This document shows, one piece after another, positions 43,895 through 55,693 of a stretch of DNA of 64,000 nt. The stretch is from NCBI GenBank assembly GCA_023014485.1, contig JAJOZX010000879.1:62001-126000 (forward strand), written 5' to 3'. The notes under the pieces are model-generated. The model did not search any database. It worked only from the letters and a program-made list of their open reading frames with translations, and had not been told where the DNA came from. The first letter of the stretch is position 1, and the number at the start of each line of letters is the position of its first letter. The stretch is from Bathynomus jamesi (lineage: Eukaryota; Arthropoda; Malacostraca; Isopoda; Cirolanidae). Position numbers and translations under genes: made by a program.

Positions 43895-46800
43895 TTGAAC
43901 AATTGGTGGAGGCTAAGACACATCATAACAGCAACAAAGTGGACACCAGAATGTCTAACTTCAGAAATTGATTTACCTGAGCTGGATTCCCACCAGAAAT
44001 CTCAAGTTTATAACTTGCTTAATTCTAGAAAAGCTGTTCTTAGTCGAGGAGATTCTGATGTGGGGACTGCTCAGATGACTCCACACCGTATCGAGTTATA
44101 CGATGACATGGCAATATTTCAGCGACCAAGGAGATTTCCAGAACCGATTGCTCAAGTCATCGATGATCAGTGTCAAGAACTTCACCAGCTAGGAATTATC
44201 AAGCCTACATCTCTGTGGAGTGCTCCAGTGGTACCAATTAGGAAACCAGATGGGTCCATATGCTTATGTGTGGATTACCGTAAACTGAACAAGGTAACCA
44301 AGCCTGATAGATTCCCAATGGCAAACTCGACAGACTCTGTCTACAGTCTACATGGTGTCAAGTTCTTTACCACCCTGGATTTAGTCCGGGGTTATTATCA
44401 AATGCCAGTCGAGGAGAGGAGTCGAGATTATACAGCTTTTTCTCGACCCCTCATGGACACTAGAGATTCAAGAAACTCAGTTTTGGATTGAAGAATGTGC
44501 CTTCAGCCTTCCAGAGAGAAATGCAAGATGTGCTGAAGGGATTTTCAAGGAAGAAGGTTCTAGTGTATATCGACGACATTCTAATTATGGAAGTCATTCG
44601 AGGCCCATCTCCAGCTAGTTGAAAAAGTCCTCAAGGTTTTAGAAGAACATGGTATCAAGATCAAGCCACCAAAGTGTAGATGGTTCCAGTCCATGGTTCC
44701 ATTTCTAGGTCATAGAGTCAGTTCCAGTAGATTGTCAAAATCACCAGAGTATATGGAGAAGGTGAAGAACTTCCCAAAGCCCAAGAACATCAAGAAACTT
44801 TGAGAATTTCTGGGCTTAGTGAATTTCCAGAAGTAATTCTTGCCACAGTGTTCAGCAGTTGCTAAACCCTTATCAGAATTTACGGGAAGATCAAGGAATT
44901 CAGTTATCCAGTGGACACCAGAGATGGAAGAATCCTTTGAGATGCTCAAGGCAGAGATGCAAAATGAGGTGGAACTGTCATCATTGCTCATGCATCAATA
45001 ACATTTTCTAGTCCTCAGAAAAAATATTCGGTTACAGAGCGTGAATTAGCAGCGATGCGCTAGGGAGTCAAGACCTTCAGAGCCTTCCTGTATGGAATAC
45101 CATTCATTCTGAAGACAGACCATCAAGCATTGTTCTATCCATAATATGAGATTAATCAATGACTGGCTTGCTCGAACAGTTGAAGATCTTGCTGAGTTTG
45201 ATTTTGAGCTTCGTTATGTTCCAGGCAAAGACAATCAAGCTGCAGATACATTATCCGGACACTTCCAGGCTGAGCATGAAGAGGGCACCACAGCAATTTC
45301 AGCAGAACTCCCCAAGGGCTTACTTGTAAGATTTAAGCCGGAGGGGGGAGGTGATTCCTTGATCGAGTGTTTGTGGTATGCTCTTGTTCATGACTTAGAT
45401 CGTGAAGTTCCAGAGAGTCCAGTATTTCTTTGAAAGCAGTTGGTGGAAGAACTGCTAAGTCATCCTACAAAGTACGGAATCAAGTTGAATAGCAAGCAGA
45501 AGCAACATCTTCGACTTATGACAATTCCAGGGCAGCCAGCATTGCCAGAGATCTTGAAAGTTTTCTGTGAGATGTATCAAGTGGATGTTGTATTGCACTT
45601 TGGTACTGAACACCCTCTAATTTACCACCCCTAAGTCAAGAATCAGCGTGTAACAGAACCCTCAGAACTTCTAGATAGGGTGCATGTCCAGTGTCTAGGT
45701 GGTGTTCATTTCAATTTATTGAGTGAATCCAATAAATATGTTCAGTCTTGTCCCATCTTCTTGACTTGTTTAAATTCTTTGTATGAGAGAGACTTGGATT
45801 CAGAACCAATAGGTGCAGGTTGCTCAAGTTTGGAGATCGAGAATGGTCTAGTAGAATGTGAAGTCAATTTTCCCACCCTTGATGTGGATATTGCTTGTCC
45901 ACATTCAGGTGCCTTTAGGGCAGTTGTCCCACTTACTTGTCAAGATGAAACCTACTGTGCCTTATTGGATTCTGGAGCCGAGATCTCCCTCATATCTCGA
46001 GTAGCCTGGCATGAAATTTTAGGAAATTTGAGGGATTATTCACAAGATATCCTGGTTAACATTCAAGGTGTGGCTGAAAAGCAAGTGGTAGTTTATAACT
46101 ATGTACCACTTACTGTGTCACTTGGCTCTAGAGTAACTATTAATGATCACCCATTTGCTCTTGTTGAAGATCAAGCTATTCCTTGTTTTCTCCTGGGTGC
46201 GAATTTCTTGTCTGCCGCTGGGATTGACCTGGATTTGTCCACTGACAGAGTCATGAAGGAGGGTGAGATTCTCGCTACTTTTCTGGCAGAGTTGGAGGAA
46301 CCTTCCAGTCATCAAGAACTGCTGGTAGTTGGAAATTTGCATCCATGTTCATTTCTGGATGAAGTTAACCTTGAGGTTCTTCAGAAAAGTGATCGTGTGT
46401 TGAGACAACTTAAGTCCTATCTAGATAAGGGTTGTTTTGGGTATTGTCCTAAAGCTCTAGTGAGATATCGCCGTTATCTTAAAGATATCTACTTCGAGAA
46501 TGGTCTTCTAGTTAAGTACGATGAACCAGAAATGTTTTCCCAAGTTCTAGTACCTTTTAATTTCCTGATTGAGCTGGCCGTTACTATCCATCTAGAGATG
46601 GCACATATAGGCCAAAACAAGGTCTTAGATGTTTTGTCTGGGGAAGTGTTTCATCCTCAGTTATATCAAGTCGTGCAAGAGGTGGTTACATCTTGTTCCC
46701 AGTGTCAGCTCAATAAGGTTTCCAGCCAGATCAGGGCTCACCTACCCTGAAGATTGTGACCCAGGCACCATTTGAGTTGGTGGCTGTGGATCTAGTATTG

Positions 46801-48542
46801 TTCCCCAGAACACCTTGGGGGAATCTAGGATGTTTAATGGTGGTGAACCACTACTCCAAGTGGGTAGTGGCTGTTCCATTTCCCAACAAGACTTCCAGTA
46901 CTGTTGCCCCTCTTTTCGAGTTTTGAGTGTTGCCCACTCTTTTGTGCCAGCCTTGTCAGTTGTTAACTGATAATAGTCCAGAATTTAGGGGCAGGAGTTC
47001 GAGCAGATGTTATCTCGATACGGGATCGCTCACATTTTCACGACCCCAAACCATCCAGAGGGCAATGGTGCAGTCGAGAGGGTCAACCGTACCATTGGTG
47101 AGCTTCTATGGAATCTTGTTCAAGATTCTAGCTCGTGGGATTTGAATCTCCCAAAGGCCATTATGACCTACAATGGTACATTCATTCTGAGTTGACTATG
47201 TCTCCAGCCCAGTTCTTGTTATCGTCCGCTCATCCAGATCCTATTCCAGTTTCTATTCCCACTCCAGTTCAAGAACAGTGGTATCCAGGACATCCTGGTT
47301 TCTGTCCCTTTACCAAGGGGCAACTTGTCATTCGAAAGGTTGTTCCAAAAGGTAACTTAGTTTCTAACAGGTTTTTGCCCAAGTACTGTGGGCTGTTTCA
47401 AGTTGATCGGGCAGTGGAGAATGGTGTGACCTACGTCATTTCACCAGCTTATCCAGATCTGCAGCCACACTTATCCATGAGTCGAGTTCATCATTCTCAG
47501 TTGAGGAGCTGGAAGGAGGCTCCCAATTTCTTGAAGAATCATCCTAGTTATTCCAGGTTAGTTCAGGTTCCCTGGGCTAGCATAGAGGAGGAGGATGAGA
47601 GTTTTCTAGGGTTTGAAACCCCTAATGTTCCAGTTTGTTCCCCAGGCTTTTCTTGTTTGTGGGACAGTTTGTCAGAAGATGAGACTGATCTCTCTGATTC
47701 TAGTAGTGATTCGAGCGAGTTTCTAGGATTTCCAGATCAGAATAGTGTCAATTCTAGACCATGGCTTGCTGATCTGAGTGAAAATTCAAGTTCTTCAGAT
47801 TCCTCTGAATGCTCTTCAAGTTCTTTTGAACTTGACTTTTCTGGATTCCTGGATGAGGTGCCATCCAAAGTGAATCCTCCAGGTATCCTGTCTAGTTCAC
47901 CCAAACCTCTGTCTAGGCCTCATTCTCAACCAAAACATGTCACTTTTGGAAATGTTCAAGACTACCTTGGTAGTGATTCAGAGAAGGAAGCTTGTTCCCC
48001 AGTGGAGGAAATCGAGGATCTGTCTCCTATTCCTCATAGTGCTCCTTCAAGTGCTGTTGGTTAAGGTGTGATAGATCCTGAGGAACTTCCTGGGAGTCTA
48101 GATCCAGGTGGTGGTGGTTCAATAGATCCAAGACAGAGTTCTCCATGTCTGAATGAACCTTAACCCAATAGTGATTCTCCAGAACTTTCTTCCTTGGTGG
48201 AAGCTCTGGAGAACACTTTAGAACATGTGCAGGATGATGAGGAGCAGATTTACCAGCTGTTAGACCAGCAATTAGTTTCTCAAGAGCGGCAATTTAGCCC
48301 GTAACTGGTTCAAGGACTCCCAATAGATTAAGTTTATCCCCAGTCAAAGATATCTGTTCAGAAGCTAGGGCTTTATTACAAGCTAACAGTAAACTAGCTC
48401 GTGAATGACTCCAGTCTGTTAGGAGGGGGTTGGGAGTAATTCGAGAGTTGGCTGGTGATTCTCCTCCATGAACTCATTCCAGAGGTCCTGTAATGGAGCT
48501 ACCATTAGTACCCTCTAGGCCTCTGGAATATGTTCATGATTA
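43895..48542 (+). pseudogene. Ty3/gypsy pol with OTU-like and aspartic protease domains between RNase H and integrase
   Basis: Pol region of an LTR retrotransposon. Domains in order: RT (about 43960-44800) with IIKPTSLWSAPVVPIRKPDG, VDYRKLNKV, FTTLDLVRGYYQ and the catalytic YIDD near 44570; RNase H, internally deleted, with KKYSVTERELAAMR and LKTDHQAL (45000-45140); an OTU-like segment (45340-45725) from GGGDSLIECLWYALVHD to CLGGVHFNLL; an aspartic protease (about 45860-46240) with YCALLDSGAEISLIS and FLLGANFLSAAG; an integrase zinc finger (HLEMAHIGQNK, CSQCQ); an integrase core (VAVDL, LTDNSPEFRG, HPEGNGAVERVN); an integrase C terminus to 47520; then a Ser/acid-rich extension to 48542. Frames are broken near 44445 and in the integrase; in-frame stops include 45431, 45632, 46748 and 48062. 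The 5' part is lost. Confidence 0.85.
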
Positions 48543-49692
48543 ATTTAATTAACAATCAAGTGATTTTCTAGACCCTGTCTAATTATGTATATATGTATAT
48601 AGGATTATTATGTATTGTATTTAAGTTGATGGTACTATGATTATATTTTTGATGTAAAAATAAGTATTTCTAGGTTTAATGTAATGGTGTATCTAGTTTT
48701 TGTAACAGCTTTACGGAGCCTTGGTTAAGATATATATAAAAATAGGTATATCTTGCTGTACCGTAATGTATAGGTAGGGCCTAGCTAGTAAAGCCATGGA
48801 GGAAGCTAGTGTAAATTTTCTAGAACAAAGTGACTGCACATAGTGATAATGAATACCTACCTTGAGCTTGGTTAAGTGCAGTAATTTTTGGATCTCACTT
48901 GTTCCTGACCTTGGTTTGCTTGCCTCTGCCTGACTCATGCACATGCCCTCACTTGTCACCCACTTTGTACTTGCTTTGATTGCCATGCATACAGCTTCCA
49001 GCACATGTCCCTGTCCTTACCTGCCTCCAGTCACCCCCAATCACGCCTTCCTACTTTCATGGGAGGTGTTTTCAGGGATGGAGCCATTATTGGCTCTTCC
49101 ACTCTTCAAGAATCGGCCTGAGGGGGGTCTTCCAGGCCTTGCTCCAGTTTGCACTACCATTCTTGTCTACATAGGAGGGGTTCTGGAGGACTGCTCATCA
49201 AGAGGGGCATGGCCAGCCCACGCAGTTACCTCTAGCCTGGAGCAAGCAGACCCCACCTTTGGTAGGGATGTCTGCCAATCTGGAGGTATGGATGGGTGGA
49301 CCAGGGCCAGGGTACATTGATAGTGATGGGCTAGTGAGGATATTAATCAAGGACAATAGTCGTGCAGGTGGCTTCAGTTTCAAGCAAGGAGGATTGTGAA
49401 TAGCCTCTTAAGGAAAGGACCTTATAAAGGAGTGCTAAAACTGAATGGATCCAGTGCTAATTGTGTAAATTTAGATTGTAAATAGGTAGGGTTTTGAAGG
49501 TAATAGTACCTTCTTATTATTGATTCATGTATGTATATATAATTGTCTAGTGTTTAGTAGCCATGGAGAAAGGAAAACTTGGAGCTTGGTGTCAGGATGG
49601 GGAGGTGGCAATTCCTTGAAAGACTGGATGTGGGAGAGGGCTTCGCTGTGCTCACCTTTTGAGTGGTGGTACCCACCGCTCGGAGGGGGGAG
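48543..49692 (+). other. Gypsy region between pol and LTR, no gene recognised
   Basis: Contains open frames (for example 48937-49320, Pro- and Cys-rich) without recognisable domains. No envelope-like membrane protein is seen. It ends with the purine run GGAGGGGGGAG just before 49693, a good polypurine tract for plus-strand priming. Confidence 0.55.
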
Positions 49693-50447
49693 TGTAGTGG
49701 GGTTGTCTTAACTAACACCTTGTTTTCTTCTCGTTTCAGGATTGGCCACTGTGTAACCCCCGTGTTGATGGAGTTAGTTTTGCTTAATGCCTGGCTAGCT
49801 CAGTAGTTTTGTTTAGACCCATTTTGAAGAATTTTTTTGATCTTGTTTTTTGATTCTGGTATCGGTAAATTTTGCCTTCAATTTTTAGAAACTGGCTCAT
49901 TTTTCAAAGTCACGGTTGGCTTGCGCTTGTGGAAGTTCTAGCCTGCCAACTCAATTTACTAAGAAAAAGAAAATTCAAGGAAAACAGAGTGCCTTGTGAT
50001 ACTGGACATTGCCTGTGCATAACGGTGTGCAGGTTAAGGTATTTCTAGGACCAATAGCTTCAGGTTTTGCTACTCCATGGCTTAACTATAATAGATAGGT
50101 GCGATTGGATTGACCAAGTCTAGCTTAAGGACATTAGGTCCAGTGAGGTCTATTGTGTTATCTAATTGTACCATTCTAGGATAGGTTAATTTTTTTTTCG
50201 TCTTCTGGTAATTCCATTTTTGTTGTCCAGTATTTTTGTCATTGTAATCGTAAGCACCATTGTATAGCATACCCTTTCAGGGTTTTGGGATTTCCATTTC
50301 TTGATCTTAAGCCTCATCTAAGCTCAAGTTCATAACCCATCCTAGCTCTTGTAAATAATTCAAGTTAATTTCTAATAAACCCTTAGAATTCTACCAACTA
50401 GTTTTTTTTCAGCCTTTGTCCTTATAGACTGGGGTCGTTACTTTCAA
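49693..50447 (+). repeat. Gypsy 3' LTR (single copy in the window)
   Basis: Follows a polypurine tract, begins TGTAGTGGGGTTG and ends near GGGGTCGTTACTTTCA, giving about 755 bp. A polyadenylation signal AATAAA lies near 50381. The partner 5' LTR is not in the window, so the exact ends are uncertain. Confidence 0.6.
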
Positions 50448-50980
50448 GGATTTCCTTGTGACAAGAGCATTGTAGAGGGTTTGAACAACCCTTTGACAAA
50501 GCAGTTGATATCCCCTCTTGTGGTAGCACTGGTGGTAATCCACCTAAACAGGACGTACAACCCAGGGTCCTTGAATCAACAATACCTCCAGATTCTCTTC
50601 ATTAAACAATTCAGAGGGTAATATCTGCTCTTCTCATCCAACCACATTTGGTTTACTTCACGATCAGTCTGCTAAAATCTTGCTTGCTTGTTATGTACGC
50701 CCATATTGCACACACCTTTCCTGAAGCCAGGGCTTTCCAGGTTCTCAAGTGGACCCGACTCAGACACAGTGTTAATCTTTGGAGATAGCTAGCGGGTCGA
50801 GTCTATTTCTTGGTTCCAGCAGTGTGGGAGTCTCGTTTGTCCCTCAGTGACAGTCAGTGGAGGTGAGAAAAACTTCACCGCCCAGGACCTTCCCTTTTCC
50901 CATCATCAAGAAGCAGCCAGCTTATTCAGTAAGTAGCCAAGTTATGGTATTCTATTTATTTCTTCTTTCTCCCCGCAACA
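50448..50980. other. Stretch with no recognised gene
   Basis: Sequence after the LTR, without motifs I recognise. It could be flanking DNA or untranslated gypsy sequence of a tandem copy, but no primer binding site adjoins the LTR end. Confidence 0.35.
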
Positions 50981-51254
50981 ATGCCACTAGATTTTTATCT
51001 CTGGGGCCACTTGAAAGCGCTGGTATATGCAGAGAAAATTAGGAGTGTTGAACATTTGCAGCAGCGCATTATTGGGGCATGTAACACCATTACTCCTGAC
51101 ATCATTTACCATGTGCTTGCTGACTGGGTATCACGTCTGAATTTGTGTATTGAAAACAATGGTGGACATATTGAGCACGTTCTGTAAATAAAAGCTTTTG
51201 TTTTGCCTTTTTTTTTTTTTTCCTATGGTGCCGGATTTATGGGACAACACCCTG
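50981..51254 (+). pseudogene. mariner transposase 3' end with right terminal repeat
   Basis: Bases 50981-51187 encode the last 68 residues of a mariner transposase, beginning at the third catalytic region (PLDFYLWGHLKALVYAEKI) and ending ENNGGHIEHVL. After a T run, the right terminal repeat TTTATGGGACAACACCCTG ends at 51254, followed by TA. The remaining 5' portion is absent. Confidence 0.8.
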
Positions 51255-51279
51255 TATATGAATGGAGTCAAATATTTAT

Positions 51280-52234
51280 TAATTCAAAAATTTCAGATGG
51301 TTTGGGTTCCTCAAGAAATGAAGCAAAAGCTATTCAAACAATAGAAAAAGCATGTCATTCTTTAAATGAAAGCTAAAAACAAGTTTAGAAATTGAGATCC
51401 CAAGCCCATCAAAAGCTACAAAGTTGGATCATGAAACTCAAAGGTATGAATTTTAAAATGATACGCTATTATTAAGTAGGAATATACCTAAACTAAAACT
51501 GAAGCATAAAAACAAAATGTAGGTATTCACCTTTGATAGTAGAAACTAGAAGCACAACTCCCTAAAGATTGGAGATCAATGGGCCCATTAAATCATTTGG
51601 AATTCATTTGGTCACAAAATAATTTTTGGTTTAACTTGACTCTATCTCAAAGAATGCTCATTTTGTTACACTTGAAATCAATATTATAATCCAAAAATTT
51701 AATATGCACATGTAATGTTTTGTTTATAGCTATTATACATTCATGAATTTGTTTCAGGTCAATGATTCATCTCATGAATGAACTGGTTGAAGCTTTCCAT
51801 TCTACTGACAGTTATGAGAGGAAACTCAAAATATTGACATTATCTCCATTTACCATATCAAAAACTATAAATCTATTTCAGACAACTGAATATTTAGTTA
51901 AGAAAAGCATAAATATAAAACAGACTTGGAATTATTCCTGAAATTGAACCCATGTCAAAGAGAAAGGTACTAAAGATTCTGTTCAGAAATTTTTCGAATC
52001 AAATAAAATTAGTCATTTGTGCCCAGGTACAAAAGACTGCCTGAGTATCAGAAATGAAAGTGGGTATAAAGAATCTGTGCAGAAGAGACTGGTGTTAATG
52101 AATCTGAAAGAAGCTTTTAGTCTCTATAAAAATAATACGGATAGTCCCCAAATTGGCTTCTCTAGTTTTGCCAGCCTTTGCCCCAGACATTGTGTTTTAG
52201 CTGGAGCTGCTGGTACCCATTCTGTGTGTGTATG
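51280..52234 (+). pseudogene. Family C transposase-like gene, copy C4, 5' part
   Basis: An exon ending ATKLDHETQR is followed by an intron-like segment (about 51448 to 51757, GT...TTTCAG). The next exon begins MIHLMNELVEAFHSTDSYER with KLKILTLSPFTISKT. An in-frame stop near 51940 lies before GTKDSVQKFFESNKISHLCP. The best preserved part is 52060-52234: ESVQKRLVLMNLKEAFSLYK, IGFSSFASLCPRHCVLAGAA, GTHSVCVCT. The frame is cut at 52235 by a Tc1 element and continues at 55694. Confidence 0.7.
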
Positions 52235-52582
52235 TACAGTGCTTACAAGAAGTCTCGTCTCAAGCTAGTCTGTTAAGTATAAAATGGGTGGTCCTTATGG
52301 CAGCGGAGGTGTGTTCGGATTGGTGCACATAATTGCTCTAACCCCATCAATGACGTCCACATTATCATTGTGTTGATAACTATCTATTTATATATAGAGA
52401 CATACTGTATATACATATATATAGAGTATGCAGGGGATAACGTGTCTCAGTCCCAGCTATGGTAGTTGTCTTACAATTAACAGTCCCAAGTGCAAGTTAC
52501 ATTAACACCACATAAACTACCCTGGACTAAAATAACATACGTAAAGCCCTTACCCACAAACCATTTAAAAGGTGTGATTTAA

Positions 52583-52584
<2 letters not shown>

Positions 52585-52615
<31 letters not shown>
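52585..52615. repeat. (CT)n microsatellite
   Basis: A pure CT run inside the large Tc1 element. Confidence 0.95.
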
Positions 52616-52618
<3 letters not shown>

Positions 52619-53740
52619 CACACCGCATGGCAATGTATCCACATAATGTTAATAATAACCGAAACTCGAGAAAATATACTCTCTGCCTTCCGCTCTACTC
52701 CAAATCCTTCTCTCTTAGTGACCTCTTAATACAAACTAATCTATCATATTTTGCGACTTTTTAACTCTGGTAGGATTCAATTCCATTCCTATAGTGTAAG
52801 AGATACTTAAATTCATGTGTGTATTATGCCATATGATGTGCGTAATAAATAATCATTTTTAAATAATTGGAGCATTCAAGGTCATCTGTAATAATCTATA
52901 GACTACCCCTTCAAGCCCACTCTCAACACTTAGATTCCCCTAAGACACAGGCGTCTTCAAGTAACATGAATGCGTAGAGATCTAAGGTGTTAGATTCCAT
53001 ATTATATAATAAATGTGCTAGGTTTAAGAATGCTGGCATTTAAGGATGGAAGGAAGGGACAGTAAAAGCGATAATAGGTTTAATGAAGGAAGTGGAATGA
53101 GGATGGAGGTAAGCGTTGCTATGTCGAAGGAAATGACGTTGGGTGGGGAATTACAAAGGGAGGAGGAAATGCTAAACACAAACTCAAATATTTATTTTAA
53201 TGCCCTAGACCTAGAAAGACAAAGAGCAAGATACCTTAAACTAACAATGAATTGGCAGAAACGGAAGAGTCTGGTCTTAGATGCACTGATAGGTTTAACC
53301 TATGTGGCTAGAGGCCGCCACTCAGAATTACCACTACTACCTGTCATAATAAGGTTATTTACTATGATAGAGTAGTCATGAGTAGTTATGGAAATAAATA
53401 TGATTATACTGATTATACTGTTGATGGCTGTTACTGTTGATGTTGTTATATGATTATACTGTTGATGGCTGACTATATTCAGTTGGGATATAAACTATTG
53501 CTGACAATCTTTGGATCCTTGGCTTTTAAGATGAATTTTTTATGCATATGTTCAACAAAATAGGAAATTGGCTGATTATTATTACCATTTGAAGGGTTGG
53601 TACCCTTCACAACCGAAATCAATTTCAGAAGGGGTGCATGGTATCCTCATTTCCTTTATTGTCCCAGCACGCTTCTTGTCCCAGCACGCTTCACATAAGC
53701 CATTTACACAAAGATGGAAAGGCCGTCTGTGCACCACGAG

Positions 53741-54748
53741 ATGGCCCAGGCAATGTGGGGAGCAATGGTGACATTGCATGAATATGGTGTGCCAATAAGA
53801 GAAATATCAAGACGACTAGACATTCATTGAAGCACTGTGGAACAGTGGATTCATTGGTATGAAGCAGAAAACTCAATCGCTACTTTGCCGAGGTCTGGTC
53901 CTCCACGTTCAACATCTCAAGAGGAAGATGCTGCGATTGTTAATCATGCCAGAGAGCATCCATTTGTTCCAGCAACGCATATTTACAGACACCTGAACCT
54001 TTGTTGCAGCGCAAATACAGTGAACAACAGACTTCACGAGGCAGGGTATTTTTCTCGCCATCCAGCTATAAAACCTGCATTGATGATTGAACATAAAGAG
54101 GCGCGGATGGGATTTGCCTTGCAATACTTGCCATAGGAGGAAGAATTCTGGAGAAAAGTTGTGTACTGTGATGAAAAAACATTTTCAACAGATAGTCATG
54201 GTTCCCTGCATTGTTGGAGGCAGCGCAGAAAACGCTATGAAGAAGGAAATGTTTTCCTGAGCAAACATAGTGGTCACATCAATCTCGGTGTGTGGGGCTG
54301 GATGTCTGGCTATGGTGTCGGAGAATTGACTCAAGTAGATGGACGCTTTACTGTATAGCAATATTGCCAGACACTGGAAGAAGTGCTGCTACCCAGTGTT
54401 CGTGCGTATCTGGTTCCAGCACCGGAACCATTTTACTTAATGGAAGATAACAGTCCCATTCATAGGAGTAACGTTGTGAGAGCGTGGTACGAAGATCACC
54501 CAGAGATTATTAATCTAATTCTGCCACCACGTTCTCCTGATTTGAATCAAATTGAAAACCTTTGGGCAATAATGATTAATGAATGGGAGCAATGCAATGA
54601 AAGAACATTTGAAGCACTTTTAGCTCACACGAGGAATAGTTGGGAGAGCTTACGCCGAACACCAAACATTCCCTACAATCTGGCCTCTTCTATGCCACAA
54701 CGATTGCAAGAAATTATTGATGCTGGAGGAAGCTATATGAAATACTGA
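53741..54748 (+). pseudogene. Tc1-type transposase with 35-residue D-E spacing, three stops
   Basis: One uninterrupted frame of 335 codons from ATG 53741 (MAQAMWGAMVTLHEYGVPIR) except for three stops: TGA at about 53828, TAG at 54134-54136 and TAG at 54356-54358. The DNA-binding part has ISRRLDIH and STVEQWIHWY; the second helix-turn-helix lies near HIYRHLNLCCSANTVNNRL. Catalytic blocks are VVYCDEKTFSTD, MEDNSPIHRS and RSPDLNQIENLW. I count 35 residues between the second Asp and the Glu, one more than classical Tc1. The C terminus (PQRLQEIIDAGGSYMKY) is complete. Confidence 0.9.
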
Positions 54749-55693
54749 TGTTAAAGCCATGATGTAAATGTATATCGAATATATATTTATGTTTGACATC
54801 TATAAAAGTATATATTGTGACCATGAAAGAACTTTACTTATCCTTACTTAGAATCTTTTCTTGCAATGTCTACGCTCGTGGAGATGATAATATATGCATT
54901 GTTGAAACAAACTGAGAAAGTAATAGTTTCAAGAAAAAAATAAAAACTGGCAACATCAAGGCCATCACATGTTTATGAGAATTGTCATATGATATGCTAC
55001 GAATAAACTCTTATATACTACTATATACAGTATACTATATTATGTAATAATTACGATGAACAAATCAAATGCAAATTTCTCTGATGACTTTCATAAGATG
55101 GAATAGGTTTAACATAGTTCATTTAATAGGTTACCACTTAAAACAATGGATAAACTATCTATTAGTGAGATGACCGTGACTTCCTCGAAATGCGAGCGTG
55201 AGAGGGGTTCACTGAGGAATTTGGTCATTAGATTCTTCACGTAGGATATGTATCACAAACAACAATATTGACAACAATTCCCAACAATTACTTAATATCA
55301 ATCATTGCATTTGAGCAAATAATTTAGACCTGCGTCAAAATAACTTAGGTATCATGCCATGATTTGGGATATTTGCCGAATTAGTCGTTCTCTATAGTCT
55401 ACAGTATATATTGAGATGGTATAATGTAATGCCCAGCTAATATTATGATGACTAGGATTGCTCCATAACCATCCCAACATCACGAAACTTGCTCCATTCT
55501 GTTTCTTAATCATTTGTATTTTAAACACTAAAATGTAGCAGAAGTGACGTAATAATGGACATCATTGATTGTGTTAGAGCAGTTATGTGCACCAATCCAA
55601 ACACACCTCCGCTGCCATAAGGACTGCCCATTTTATACCTAACAGACTAGCTTGGGATGAGACAGAAGCGTGAGACTTCTTGTAAGCACTGTA

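Larger units (their letters stand above)
52237..55691 (+). mobile_element. Large Tc1-type element with >100-bp inverted repeats
   Basis: Begins CAGTGCTTACAAGAAGTCTC and ends with the complement, flanked by TA (52235-52236 and 55692-55693). The left and right ends match for about 120-150 bp with a few indels (both include AAAATGGG, TCCTTATGGCAGCGGAGG and GTGCACATAA). At 3455 bp it is longer than usual for Tc1. It carries one broken transposase (53741-54748) and a (CT)n run at 52585-52615. Its removal restores the family C frame. Confidence 0.9.

Noticed and set aside
43895..48542. Endogenous retrovirus with envelope
   Set aside because: No envelope-like protein with signal peptide or membrane anchor is visible; the domains fit a Ty3/gypsy retrotransposon.
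48937..49320. 127-codon Pro/Cys-rich frame near the gypsy LTR
   Set aside because: No domain, no conserved context and ordinary length for chance; treated as non-coding.
53046..53375. 109-codon frame upstream of the transposase in the large Tc1 element
   Set aside because: Tc1 elements have one gene; the frame lacks motifs. It could be checked in other copies, but it is not supported here.
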